From: Bryobacterales bacterium
Lineage (GTDB): Bacteria; Acidobacteriota; Terriglobia; Bryobacterales; Bryobacteraceae
Assembly: GCA_947467185.1 (NCBI GenBank)
Contig: CANIHR010000021.1
Span: 1-32,584 of the forward strand
Reading direction: 5' to 3'
Length of the DNA stretch: 32,584 bases
The notes beneath the pieces are model-generated. The model searched no databases and was not told the origin of the DNA. It saw nothing but the letters and a program-made list of their open reading frames with translations. Numbering within the stretch: position 1 is the stretch's first letter; each line of letters opens with the position of its first letter. Both the position numbers and the translations under genes were made by a program. Positions 1 to 7,305 of the stretch are shown here, piece after piece.

Positions 1-1
1 C

Positions 2-2074
2 CTCGATTTCGGCATCGCCAAACTCCTCGACCCCGCCCTCGCCCCCGCCGCGGGAGTAACCCAACTCCGCCTCATGAGCTTCGAATGGGCCAGCCCCGAA
101 CAGGTGCGTGGCGAAAGTGTCACCACCGCGACTGATGTCTACAGCCTCGGCGCGGTACTTTACCAGGCGCTCTCCGGGGAACTCCCTTTCCGAGTGGAAG
201 GCTTGTCCCCTCTCGAAGCCGAGCGTCTGATTTCCCAGACCGAGCCCCCGCGGCTCAGCGCCCGGTTCCCCGCCCTGCAACGCCAGCTTGCGGGCGACCT
301 CGACAACATCGTTCTCAAGGCCCTGCGCCACGATCCCGCCGAGCGCTACGAGTCCGTCGCCCACCTCGCACAGGATCTTCGCCGCCATCTCGCCGGCGAA
401 CCCATAGAAGCCCGCGACTACACTGCTTTCGAACGAACCGCCATCTTCGTTCGCCGACACCGCATCCCCGTCGCGGCGGCAGCCATCGCCCTGCTCAGCC
501 TCATCGCGGGCACTGCCGTCGCGGTCCGCTATGCGCTGCAGGCCCACAACGAACGAGCGGTCGCAGTTTCGGAACGCGCCCGCGCCGAGGCCGAACGCGC
601 TCGTGCTCAGGCGCAAAGCGACGAGGCTGCCCGCCAGGAAAAAATAGCCGAATCGAAGGAAACCGACGCGAGCTTTCAGCGTGCCATCGCCGAACGGACT
701 CTCCACACGGAGCAACAGATTCTCGACAAAATCGCGGGCGATGTCTACGACTACATTTCCACCCTGGAAGGTGCCACCGAAGCCCGCCTCGCCGCACTTC
801 GCGCCGTAATCCTCGCCCTCGAAACCCTCAGCCGCGACCAACCCCAAAACCTCGTCGCCGCCAACTCCCTGGCGCGTGCTTACCAGCGCATGAGCGAAAT
901 CTACAGCACCGCCGGCATTGCCGGCTTGTCTGACCCCAAACTCAGCCGGGAATACCTGGAGAAGGCGCTCCCCATCTCAACCCGTGTCATCCGCGAGGCG
1001 CCCCGCAATCCCGAATTTCTGGTGGTCTATGGCGTCATCCAGAATCAGCTTGCCAACGGGTTGAGCCGGGAACAGCTCCCCACTGAAGCAGCCTGGAAGA
1101 CCGTCCTCGACCGCTTCGACGAATCCGTCGCCACCACACGCAGGGCAATCGCGCTCGACAGCCACCGACCCGACTTGCCGAACCGGCTGGCGGATGTCAT
1201 CACGATGCGCCTTTTCTTTAAGCTGCAGCAGCCCACTGATCCCACTATTCCGTCCGAACTCGCCGAACTTCGCCGCCTGTGCGCTGCGGACCTTGCTCTG
1301 CAGCCCCACGACGCCGATGCCCTCGAACGCGCAGGAAAAATGGAAGTCCTCGAAGCCCAGTTTCAGGTCGGCAAGGGCGATTTTGCAGCAGCGGCGAGAG
1401 CTTTCGAACGCTCCCTTACGATCCGCGACCGCGCCCTCGCAATCCGGCCCAAAGACGCCCAGATCCTGCGCGCTGTCATGATCGCATCCAGCAATCTCGC
1501 CACCCAATACCGGCGGCTGGAAGGAGTCAAATCGCCGAAGATCGCAGTCGCTTACGAGCGCATGGCCAATATCGCGGAGAGGCTCGCCGCCGTTGACCCC
1601 GGGGACCGCAATGCCCTCTACGACCTCGCCATGAGCAAACAGCGGCTCGGCACTTTCTACTCAGAGACCGGACGCGGAGAAGCCTCAGTTGCCCCCTCCG
1701 AACAGAGCGTTGCAATACTTCGGGGACTCCGCGATCAGAACGCCTTGCCGGCAGCGCGGCTCCGCAATGCGAACGTGGCTTTTCTCGCCCTCGGAAATGT
1801 TTACGAGGAGCGCCACCGGATGCCCGACGCCGCCAGAGCCTGGCAGGAAGCCCTGCAGGGAGCCGAAGCGATGCTGGCCACCGACCCGAAGGACGCAGCC
1901 TCGCTCAACGTCGCCAGCCGTGCGTCACTCCATCTGGCGCAACACAACGGCACCCCAGACCTGGCCCGCAAAGCCCTCGGTTACGCCGAGCGCATGCTGC
2001 AAATCAACCCCGCGCCCGCCCAGGAGGCATGGCTCGCCGAAGTCCGCGCCGCCCAGGAAACGGTCAGTAATTAA
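2..2074 (+). CDS. Ser/Thr protein kinase with C-terminal TPR-like region (5' partial)
   Basis: The reading frame is open from base 2, so the gene starts upstream of the window; an internal ATG at 74 is not the true start. The first visible residues include the DFG motif of the activation segment (LDFGIAKLL). Then come a SPEQ motif and TDVYSLGAVLYQALSGELPF, which are kinase subdomains VIII-IX. The N-lobe and HRD loop are missing. After the kinase lobe there is one membrane helix (about nt 446-535), an Ala/Glu/Arg-rich stretch likely to be coiled coil (about nt 540-720), and about 440 residues of helical, TPR-like repeats. This is the usual build of acidobacterial receptor kinases: cytoplasmic kinase, one helix, outer sensor or scaffold part. 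The substrate is unknown. Its wobble positions favour C, unlike the G-rich plus-strand genes further right. Its stop codon overlaps the stop of the convergent GGT-like gene. Confidence 0.93.
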   Translation, partial: LDFGIAKLLDPALAPAAGVTQLRLMSFEWASPEQVRGESVTTATDVYSLGAVLYQALSGELPFRVEGLSPLEAERLISQTEPPRLSARFPALQRQLAGDLDNIVLKALRHDPAERYESVAHLAQDLRRHLAGEPIEARDYTAFERTAIFVRRHRIPVAAAAIALLSLIAGTAVAVRYALQAHNERAVAVSERARAEAERARAQAQSDEAARQEKIAESKETDASFQRAIAERTLHTEQQILDKIAGDVYDYISTLEGATEARLAALRAVILALETLSRDQPQNLVAANSLARAYQRMSEIYSTAGIAGLSDPKLSREYLEKALPISTRVIREAPRNPEFLVVYGVIQNQLANGLSREQLPTEAAWKTVLDRFDESVATTRRAIALDSHRPDLPNRLADVITMRLFFKLQQPTDPTIPSELAELRRLCAADLALQPHDADALERAGKMEVLEAQFQVGKGDFAAAARAFERSLTIRDRALAIRPKDAQILRAVMIASSNLATQYRRLEGVKSPKIAVAYERMANIAERLAAVDPGDRNALYDLAMSKQRLGTFYSETGRGEASVAPSEQSVAILRGLRDQNALPAARLRNANVAFLALGNVYEERHRMPDAARAWQEALQGAEAMLATDPKDAASLNVASRASLHLAQHNGTPDLARKALGYAERMLQINPAPAQEAWLAEVRAAQETVSN

Positions 2075-3867
2075 CGCCCGAAGATGAATCGGCCACGGCG
2101 GGGATCCGCAGCGCCGTTGATGGTCGCGCCATCGAGCTGAATGACCACCGGAGCCGAGCCATTGCTCCACGGCCGCGACACCGTCACCTTGTGGCCCAGC
2201 TTCGTCATCGCGTCCAGCGTCTCCTTCGAAATCCGGTCCTCGATGTTGACCTTGCCGGCAATGAACTCATGGTTCGCGAACGTGGCGTAAAAATGCTCGC
2301 TCTGGAAACGCGGCGCTTCCACCGCTTCCTGCGGCGTCATGCCGAAGTCGATGATGTTCAGCAGCACCTGCAACATGGCCTGATCCTGGTTATCGCCACC
2401 CGGAGTCGACATCGCCAGCACCGGCTTGCCATCCTTCAGCACCATCGTCGGACTCAGCGTCACGCGGGGCCGCTTCCCACCCACCAGCGAATTCGCATGC
2501 GCCGGAGTATTCACCAGCAGGCACTGCAGCCGAGTCCCCAGCGGAATGCCGGTGTCGCCCGCAATCACCGAGGGCAACCACGCGCCACTTGGAGTCGCTG
2601 AGAACACGTTGCCCTGCGAGTCAACGGCGTCCACACAAGTCGTATCGGCCACGCCCTCGGTCGGACGAGTCGTCTGCGCCATCGCCAGAGGTCCGCCAAA
2701 CGCGCCCGGACGGCTGTCCATCATGGCCCTGGCCTGATCGATATCCGCCATACGCTGCTTGCCGTACGCTTTCGAAAGCAGCGTGTCTTCGGGAATCTTC
2801 GAGAACTTCGGATCACCGTAATACCGGTCGCGATCGGCAAACGCCAGCTTCACCGCTTCCAGCACCGTGTGCAGGTACTTCGGAGAGTTGTGCCCCATGG
2901 CTTTCAGGTCGTAACCTTCCAGAATGTTGAGCGCCTCCAGCATCACCGGACCCTGAGTCCAGAAGCCCGGCTTCTGGATCTCGTACCCGCGATAGGTCGT
3001 CGTCCGCGGCGTGTCGATTTCGGCATGGAACTTCGCCATGTCGTCATAGCGAATCAGGCCGCCATTCTTCTCGGAGAATTCCGCAATCTGCTTCGCAATC
3101 GGCCCGCGATAGAAGTAGTTCCGAACGGCTTCAATCTTCGCCACACGGTTGCCCTTCGCCTTCTTTTCCGCCGCCGCCAGTTGCTCCAGAGTGCGCGTCA
3201 GCGAAGGCTCGGAGAAGATCTCACCCGGCTGCGGCACGTGGCCGTTCGGCTGGAAGAACTTCATCGAGACAGGCCACAGTTCCAGATACTGTTTACTCGT
3301 GCCGATGTAGCTGGAAAGAATCTCCGGGGTGGGGAAACCTTTCGTGTATTCCAGTGCCGGAGCCGCCACCTGGGCGAAGCTCATCGTGCCGTATTTTTCG
3401 AGCGCGAGCATCAGACCATCGAACACGCCCGGTACCGTCGCGGCCAGAATCCCGTTCGCCGGGATGGGCGGCATCGTCGCCTTTTCTTCCCAGGGCTCCG
3501 GCTTGCGGTTGCGGAAGAATTCGGGGGTCGCCAGAGCGGGAGCGGGGCCAACACCGGAAATCACCACCACCGGCTTGTCCTTCATCTTGATCAGGATGGG
3601 CATTTCGCCGCCCAGCCCGAAGTGGTCCATCTCGGTAATCGACGCCGCCAGCACCGAGGCGACTCCGGCATCCACGGCGTTACCGCCCTTTTCCAGGATC
3701 TGGACACCTGCCGCGACCTCCAGGCTGTTACCCGCGCCCAGCATGTATTTCGTGCCGCGGACCACCGGGAACATCGTCGCCGGATTTTGCGCAACCAGCA
3801 GAACCGCGCCCCCCAGCACCGCGCCGATCGCGGACAAAACCTGAACTTTCGTCGAAACCTTCTTCAT
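2071..3867 (-). CDS. ggt: gamma-glutamyltransferase family protein (Ntn hydrolase)
   Basis: 598 residues, the usual GGT length. The N-terminus has a hydrophobic segment after MKKVSTK, probably a signal peptide, which implies periplasmic export. Family features visible: an N-terminal GGNAVDAGVA block, a GLGGEMP block, and the autoprocessing site DTTCVDAVDSQGNVFS, in which Thr409 should become the N-terminal nucleophile of the small subunit. Downstream are RPRVTLSPT and TPGGDNQDQ; the Gly-Gly oxyanion site is present, but the tandem Ser of classical GGT (RPLSSMSP in E. coli) reads Val-Thr here. The enzyme may therefore be a GGT-like hydrolase rather than a strict glutathione transpeptidase. It lies 27 bp downstream of a cysteine-synthase-family gene on the same strand, which suggests a shared thiol or glutathione theme. 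A GGGGTG sequence precedes the ATG. Confidence 0.93.
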   Translation of the reverse strand: MKKVSTKVQVLSAIGAVLGGAVLLVAQNPATMFPVVRGTKYMLGAGNSLEVAAGVQILEKGGNAVDAGVASVLAASITEMDHFGLGGEMPILIKMKDKPVVVISGVGPAPALATPEFFRNRKPEPWEEKATMPPIPANGILAATVPGVFDGLMLALEKYGTMSFAQVAAPALEYTKGFPTPEILSSYIGTSKQYLELWPVSMKFFQPNGHVPQPGEIFSEPSLTRTLEQLAAAEKKAKGNRVAKIEAVRNYFYRGPIAKQIAEFSEKNGGLIRYDDMAKFHAEIDTPRTTTYRGYEIQKPGFWTQGPVMLEALNILEGYDLKAMGHNSPKYLHTVLEAVKLAFADRDRYYGDPKFSKIPEDTLLSKAYGKQRMADIDQARAMMDSRPGAFGGPLAMAQTTRPTEGVADTTCVDAVDSQGNVFSATPSGAWLPSVIAGDTGIPLGTRLQCLLVNTPAHANSLVGGKRPRVTLSPTMVLKDGKPVLAMSTPGGDNQDQAMLQVLLNIIDFGMTPQEAVEAPRFQSEHFYATFANHEFIAGKVNIEDRISKETLDAMTKLGHKVTVSRPWSNGSAPVVIQLDGATINGAADPRRGRFIFGR

Positions 3868-3894
3868 TCACGCACCCCACAACATTGTGCAACA

Positions 3895-4812
3895 CTAACG
3901 CAGCGGAGCGAACAGCATCGTCGTGAAATAGCGTTCCATTCGGTCGGGAAAGACCGTCACTACCTGCGAATTGGGTCCCAGTTGTTCGGCGGCCATCACG
4001 GCGGCGGCGTAGTTCAGGCCGGAACTCGGACCCACCGGGAAACCGCGGCGGATCAGTTGGCGGGCCGTTGACATCGCCAACTCCTGCGGCACTTCCACCG
4101 TCATCAGGTCCGGCATTTCGCTCGGCCGGAACAGGCTGGAAAGACCATCGACCACACCAGGGATCTGCGAAGAGAAACTGCAGCATTCGGCGTCCACCGA
4201 TTCGCGGATCTCTACCGGGCGCGCCAGCACCGCGCGCAAATTCGGAGAATAGGGTCGCAAGCCGGCATACAGCCCGGCCAGGGTGCCACCGGTGCCGACG
4301 CCACTCACCACCGCGTCAAACGACACGCCCGGCTGCGCTTCGTCAATTTCCCGGGCTGTGTGGAGTTCGTGAGCGCGGGCGTTGTCGGGATTCGAGAACT
4401 GGCGCGGCAGAAATGCCCCGCACTCCCCGGCCAGCCGCACCGATTCGTCAATCGCCCCCTTCACGCCCAGCGCCGCCGGAGTGAAGCGGACCTGCCCGCC
4501 GAAGCCCTTGATCATGAGAACGCGCTCATTGCTCACGCCTTCCGGCATCACCGCAATGAACGGCAGACCATGCTGCGCACAGGCCAGCGAGAAGGCAATG
4601 CTGGTGGAACCGCTGGAAGCCTCGATCACCGTCTGGCCAGGTTTCAGTTCGCCGGTCTTGCGGGCGCGGTGCAGAATAAAGGCCGCAATCCGATCCTTGG
4701 TCGAGCCGCTGGGATTCAGATATTCCAGCTTGCACCAGATAGAAGGGCCGTCCGCAGACAGCCGGATCGCCGCTAAAGGAGTACCGCCGGGAGGAGTGAT
4801 GAGGCCTGACAT
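3895..4812 (-). CDS. PLP-dependent cysteine synthase family protein
   Basis: 305 residues. The frame stays open far upstream to 5307, but the extension runs antisense to the NHL gene and has no family similarity; ATG 4812 (MSGLITPPGG) gives a normal N-terminus and has GGTGA about 10 bases upstream. Visible motifs: NPSGSTKDR with the PLP-binding Lys, the substrate loop EASSGSTS, the phosphate-binding GVGTGGTLAG, and PVGPSSGLNYAAA near the C-terminus. This is the fold type II family of CysK, CysM and CBS. The loop reads SSGST where CysK has TSGNTG; as I recall, the mycobacterial Cds1 (cysteine desulfhydrase) group also has an ASSGST-type loop. Cysteine synthase, O-phosphoserine sulfhydrylase or cysteine desulfhydrase activity are all possible. 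It probably forms an operon with the downstream GGT-like gene. Confidence 0.9.
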   Translation of the reverse strand: MSGLITPPGGTPLAAIRLSADGPSIWCKLEYLNPSGSTKDRIAAFILHRARKTGELKPGQTVIEASSGSTSIAFSLACAQHGLPFIAVMPEGVSNERVLMIKGFGGQVRFTPAALGVKGAIDESVRLAGECGAFLPRQFSNPDNARAHELHTAREIDEAQPGVSFDAVVSGVGTGGTLAGLYAGLRPYSPNLRAVLARPVEIRESVDAECCSFSSQIPGVVDGLSSLFRPSEMPDLMTVEVPQELAMSTARQLIRRGFPVGPSSGLNYAAAVMAAEQLGPNSQVVTVFPDRMERYFTTMLFAPLR

Positions 4813-4828
4813 ATCGCGCCAGTCACCA

Positions 4829-4858
4829 ACTATAGCGACAATGGCAGTTTGGACCCAA
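4829..4858 (-). promoter_or_regulatory. candidate promoter of the cysteine synthase-like gene; shared -10 with the NHL gene
   Basis: On the minus strand TTGGGT (4858-4853) is followed after 18 bases by TATAGT (4834-4829), 16 bases before the ATG. On the plus strand the same AT island reads TATAGC (4831-4836), 12 bases before the TTG start of the NHL gene, so one symmetric -10 could serve both directions. Motif inspection only. Confidence 0.4.
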
Positions 4859-7305
4859 TCCGTTTGATTGTCGCCTTGTTGCTGACCCCGCTCTGCCTCA
4901 GCGGGCAGAACTACGTCACGTCGACCCTGCTGACGAATGCGCCCCTGACAAGCAGCACAGCGCCGGCGAATATCTGGATCGGGAACCCGGACAGCGTGGC
5001 GACCGACGCGGCAGGGAATGTCTACTTCACCAGCGTGCATGCGGTGTTTCGCGTCAGTCCGGTGGGCCAGTTGGTGCGGTTTGCGGGTACGGGGCGGCGC
5101 GGCTTTTCCGGCGATGGCGCGCAGGCCGACGCCGCGCAACTGAATGACCCGACGGGAGTCGCCATCGACGGCGCCGGGACGGTTTACATTACCGACAGCA
5201 ATAATCATCGCGTACGGCGGGTGACAACCGACGGCATTATTACCACTGTCGCCGGCAGCGGCGTGGCCGGAAATACCGGCGACAAAGGTCCGGCTGTCAG
5301 CGCCCAATTGAACACCCCGGTTGCGGTTGCGATCGCAGGCACGGGCCAGCTCTACATTCTTGACCTTGGCAACAACCGGATCCGCCGGGTCTCTCCCGAA
5401 GGAATCATCACGAACTTTGCCGGTACCGGAGCAGTAGGTGCCACGGGCGACAACGGTCAGGCAGTCAACGCGACCTTCTCAAATCCCACCAGTCTGGCGT
5501 TGAATGCAGCCGGAGACCTTCTCGTGGCCGACGCCGGGAACAACCGAATTCGGCGTATTTCCGACGGCATCGTGCGGACCCTTGTGGCGGGTGACCTGAA
5601 CTTCCCCGATGGAGTCCGCGCGGATGCGGCGGGCAATATCTATATCTCGGACAGCGGCAACTTCCGCATCGTGAAGGTGACGCCTGGCGGAACGGTGACG
5701 ACCGTGGCGGGCAGCAGATCGCAGGGGTTTTCCGGCGATGGCGCAGCAGCCACCAGCGCCATGCTGAACTACCCGAACGATGTCGCCATCGGCCCCGGTG
5801 GGACGCTGTATATCGCCGACAGCGCGAATGCGCGGATCCGAGCCGTGTCACCTGCCGGGGTGATTTCCACGTTCGCCGGCAGCGATGTTCAGCCGCAGAT
5901 CTTCAGTCCGGACGCAGTGTCGGTTGCCGCTTCGGGCACGGTCTATTACACCGATTCGTTCCGCAACCGGGTATTTTCGATCACTCCCGGCGGAGTCGTT
6001 ACGGTGGTGGCGGGTGACGATGGCCAGTTGAGCGCTCCGCTGGGGTTGGCGCTCGATGCGACGGGGAACCTCTACATCGCCGACAGCGGTAACCACGCCA
6101 TCCGCAAAGTCACGCCCTCGGGAGTGATTACGACGGTTGCGAATACCGGCATTCGCTTTCCCACAGGAGTCGCTGTGGATGCAGCGGGCAAGCTCTATAT
6201 TGCTGATACCGGAGAGCGGCGGGGCGTCGCTTTGGATGCAGCCGGGAATTTGTATGTGGCCGATTCGGTCAACAACCGCGTGCAACGCATCGCGCCATCG
6301 GGTGCGGTGACGATACTGGCGGCCGGGGCGCTGAAGTCGCCGTCGGGAGTGGCTGTTGACAAGGCAGGCAACGTCTTCATCGCCGATACCGGCAACAATG
6401 CGATCCGGCGAGTGGGTACCGATGGGACGGTTACCGTGATCGGCCTGACCGAAGGGTATGCGGGTGATGGCGGTCCGGCAGCGCTGTCGCAGTTCAGCCG
6501 GCCGCTCGGCCTCGCTGTAGATTCGAACGGAAATGTGGTGATCGCCGATTCCGGCAACAGCGCCATCCGGGTGCTGCGGCCATCGGCGCAGGCCATAACG
6601 CTTGCCGCCGTTGCCGATGCCGCGAGTGAAGCAGTGGGGCCTGTATCGCCCGGCAAGATCGTGGTGCTGTACGGCGAGGGGCTTGGGCCCGCAACGCTGG
6701 CTCAGTTCCCGGCCACGGCGGCTTCCGTACCGACTCTGGTGGGTGGAACTTCGGTATCGTTCAGTGGAATTCCCGCTCCGGTGATTTACTCGTTCACCAA
6801 TCAGGTGGCTGCGATTGTGCCGTACGGGGTGAGCGGCACCGCGACGCAGGTGACGGTTTCCTATCTGGGGCAGACGTCGCTGCCGGTCAGCGTGCCGGTG
6901 AAGGCGGCGTCCCCGAGCTTCTTCACGGCCAATGCTTCCGGGGCAGGTCAGGCGGCGGCTCTTAACGTGGCGGATGGCTCACTCAACACCGCGTTGACGC
7001 CGGTCAAAACAGGCGATTACATCGCTCTGTTTGCAACCGGGGAAGGCCTGACGAGCGGAGCGATGGACGGTAAGTTCACCTCGCTGCCGCTACCGGCGCC
7101 CCTTGGGAAGGTCACCGCGAAGGTAGGCGGCATTCCCGCGACCGTCCAATATGCGGGCGGAGTCTTTGGAGTTGTTGCCGGTCTGATGCAGATTAACGTT
7201 TTGATCCCGAACGGGGTCCAGCCAGGCGGGTACGTGCCCGTTTCGATCAATGTGGGCGATGTCGAGAGTGCGCCGGGCGTCTGGATTTCGGTGGCGGCGA
7301 AATGA
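4849..7305 (+). CDS. secreted NHL-repeat protein with Solibacter-type C-terminal domain
   Basis: 818 residues from a TTG start at 4849; no good ATG or strong ribosome site is present, and TTG 4864 is an alternative that keeps the signal peptide (LIVALLLTPLCLSGQ). Residues about 45-577 hold roughly twelve NHL-type units (pattern P-GVA-D-AGN-YIADS-NNRIRRV), which fold as beta-propellers; twelve would suit two six-bladed propellers. Residues about 580-818 match the domain TIGRFAMs describes as TIGR03437, common in Solibacter secreted proteins (AADAAS start, GEGLGP, CGxG-like turns, PxGVxPGGYVPV end), of unknown role. Likely surface or periplasmic binding protein. The stop overlaps the next start as ATGA, so translation of the membrane protein is probably coupled. 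One repeat junction looks collapsed near 6205-6220. Confidence 0.9.
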   Translation: MDPIRLIVALLLTPLCLSGQNYVTSTLLTNAPLTSSTAPANIWIGNPDSVATDAAGNVYFTSVHAVFRVSPVGQLVRFAGTGRRGFSGDGAQADAAQLNDPTGVAIDGAGTVYITDSNNHRVRRVTTDGIITTVAGSGVAGNTGDKGPAVSAQLNTPVAVAIAGTGQLYILDLGNNRIRRVSPEGIITNFAGTGAVGATGDNGQAVNATFSNPTSLALNAAGDLLVADAGNNRIRRISDGIVRTLVAGDLNFPDGVRADAAGNIYISDSGNFRIVKVTPGGTVTTVAGSRSQGFSGDGAAATSAMLNYPNDVAIGPGGTLYIADSANARIRAVSPAGVISTFAGSDVQPQIFSPDAVSVAASGTVYYTDSFRNRVFSITPGGVVTVVAGDDGQLSAPLGLALDATGNLYIADSGNHAIRKVTPSGVITTVANTGIRFPTGVAVDAAGKLYIADTGERRGVALDAAGNLYVADSVNNRVQRIAPSGAVTILAAGALKSPSGVAVDKAGNVFIADTGNNAIRRVGTDGTVTVIGLTEGYAGDGGPAALSQFSRPLGLAVDSNGNVVIADSGNSAIRVLRPSAQAITLAAVADAASEAVGPVSPGKIVVLYGEGLGPATLAQFPATAASVPTLVGGTSVSFSGIPAPVIYSFTNQVAAIVPYGVSGTATQVTVSYLGQTSLPVSVPVKAASPSFFTANASGAGQAAALNVADGSLNTALTPVKTGDYIALFATGEGLTSGAMDGKFTSLPLPAPLGKVTAKVGGIPATVQYAGGVFGVVAGLMQINVLIPNGVQPGGYVPVSINVGDVESAPGVWISVAAK
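4981..6580 (+). repeat. NHL repeat array inside the secreted protein gene
   Basis: About twelve units of some 42-55 residues, each with a LYIADSGNNRIRRV-like core and a following GxITTVAG strand. The units are diverged at the DNA level, so this is an old protein repeat rather than a recent DNA tandem. Unit nine (KLYIADTGE) runs straight into unit ten (RRGVALDAAGN) without the usual linker and strand. Confidence 0.85.

Noticed and set aside
4813-5307. N-terminal extension of the cysteine synthase-like gene
   Set aside because: It runs antisense to the NHL gene, lacks family similarity, and ATG 4812 has a ribosome site and a normal N-terminus.
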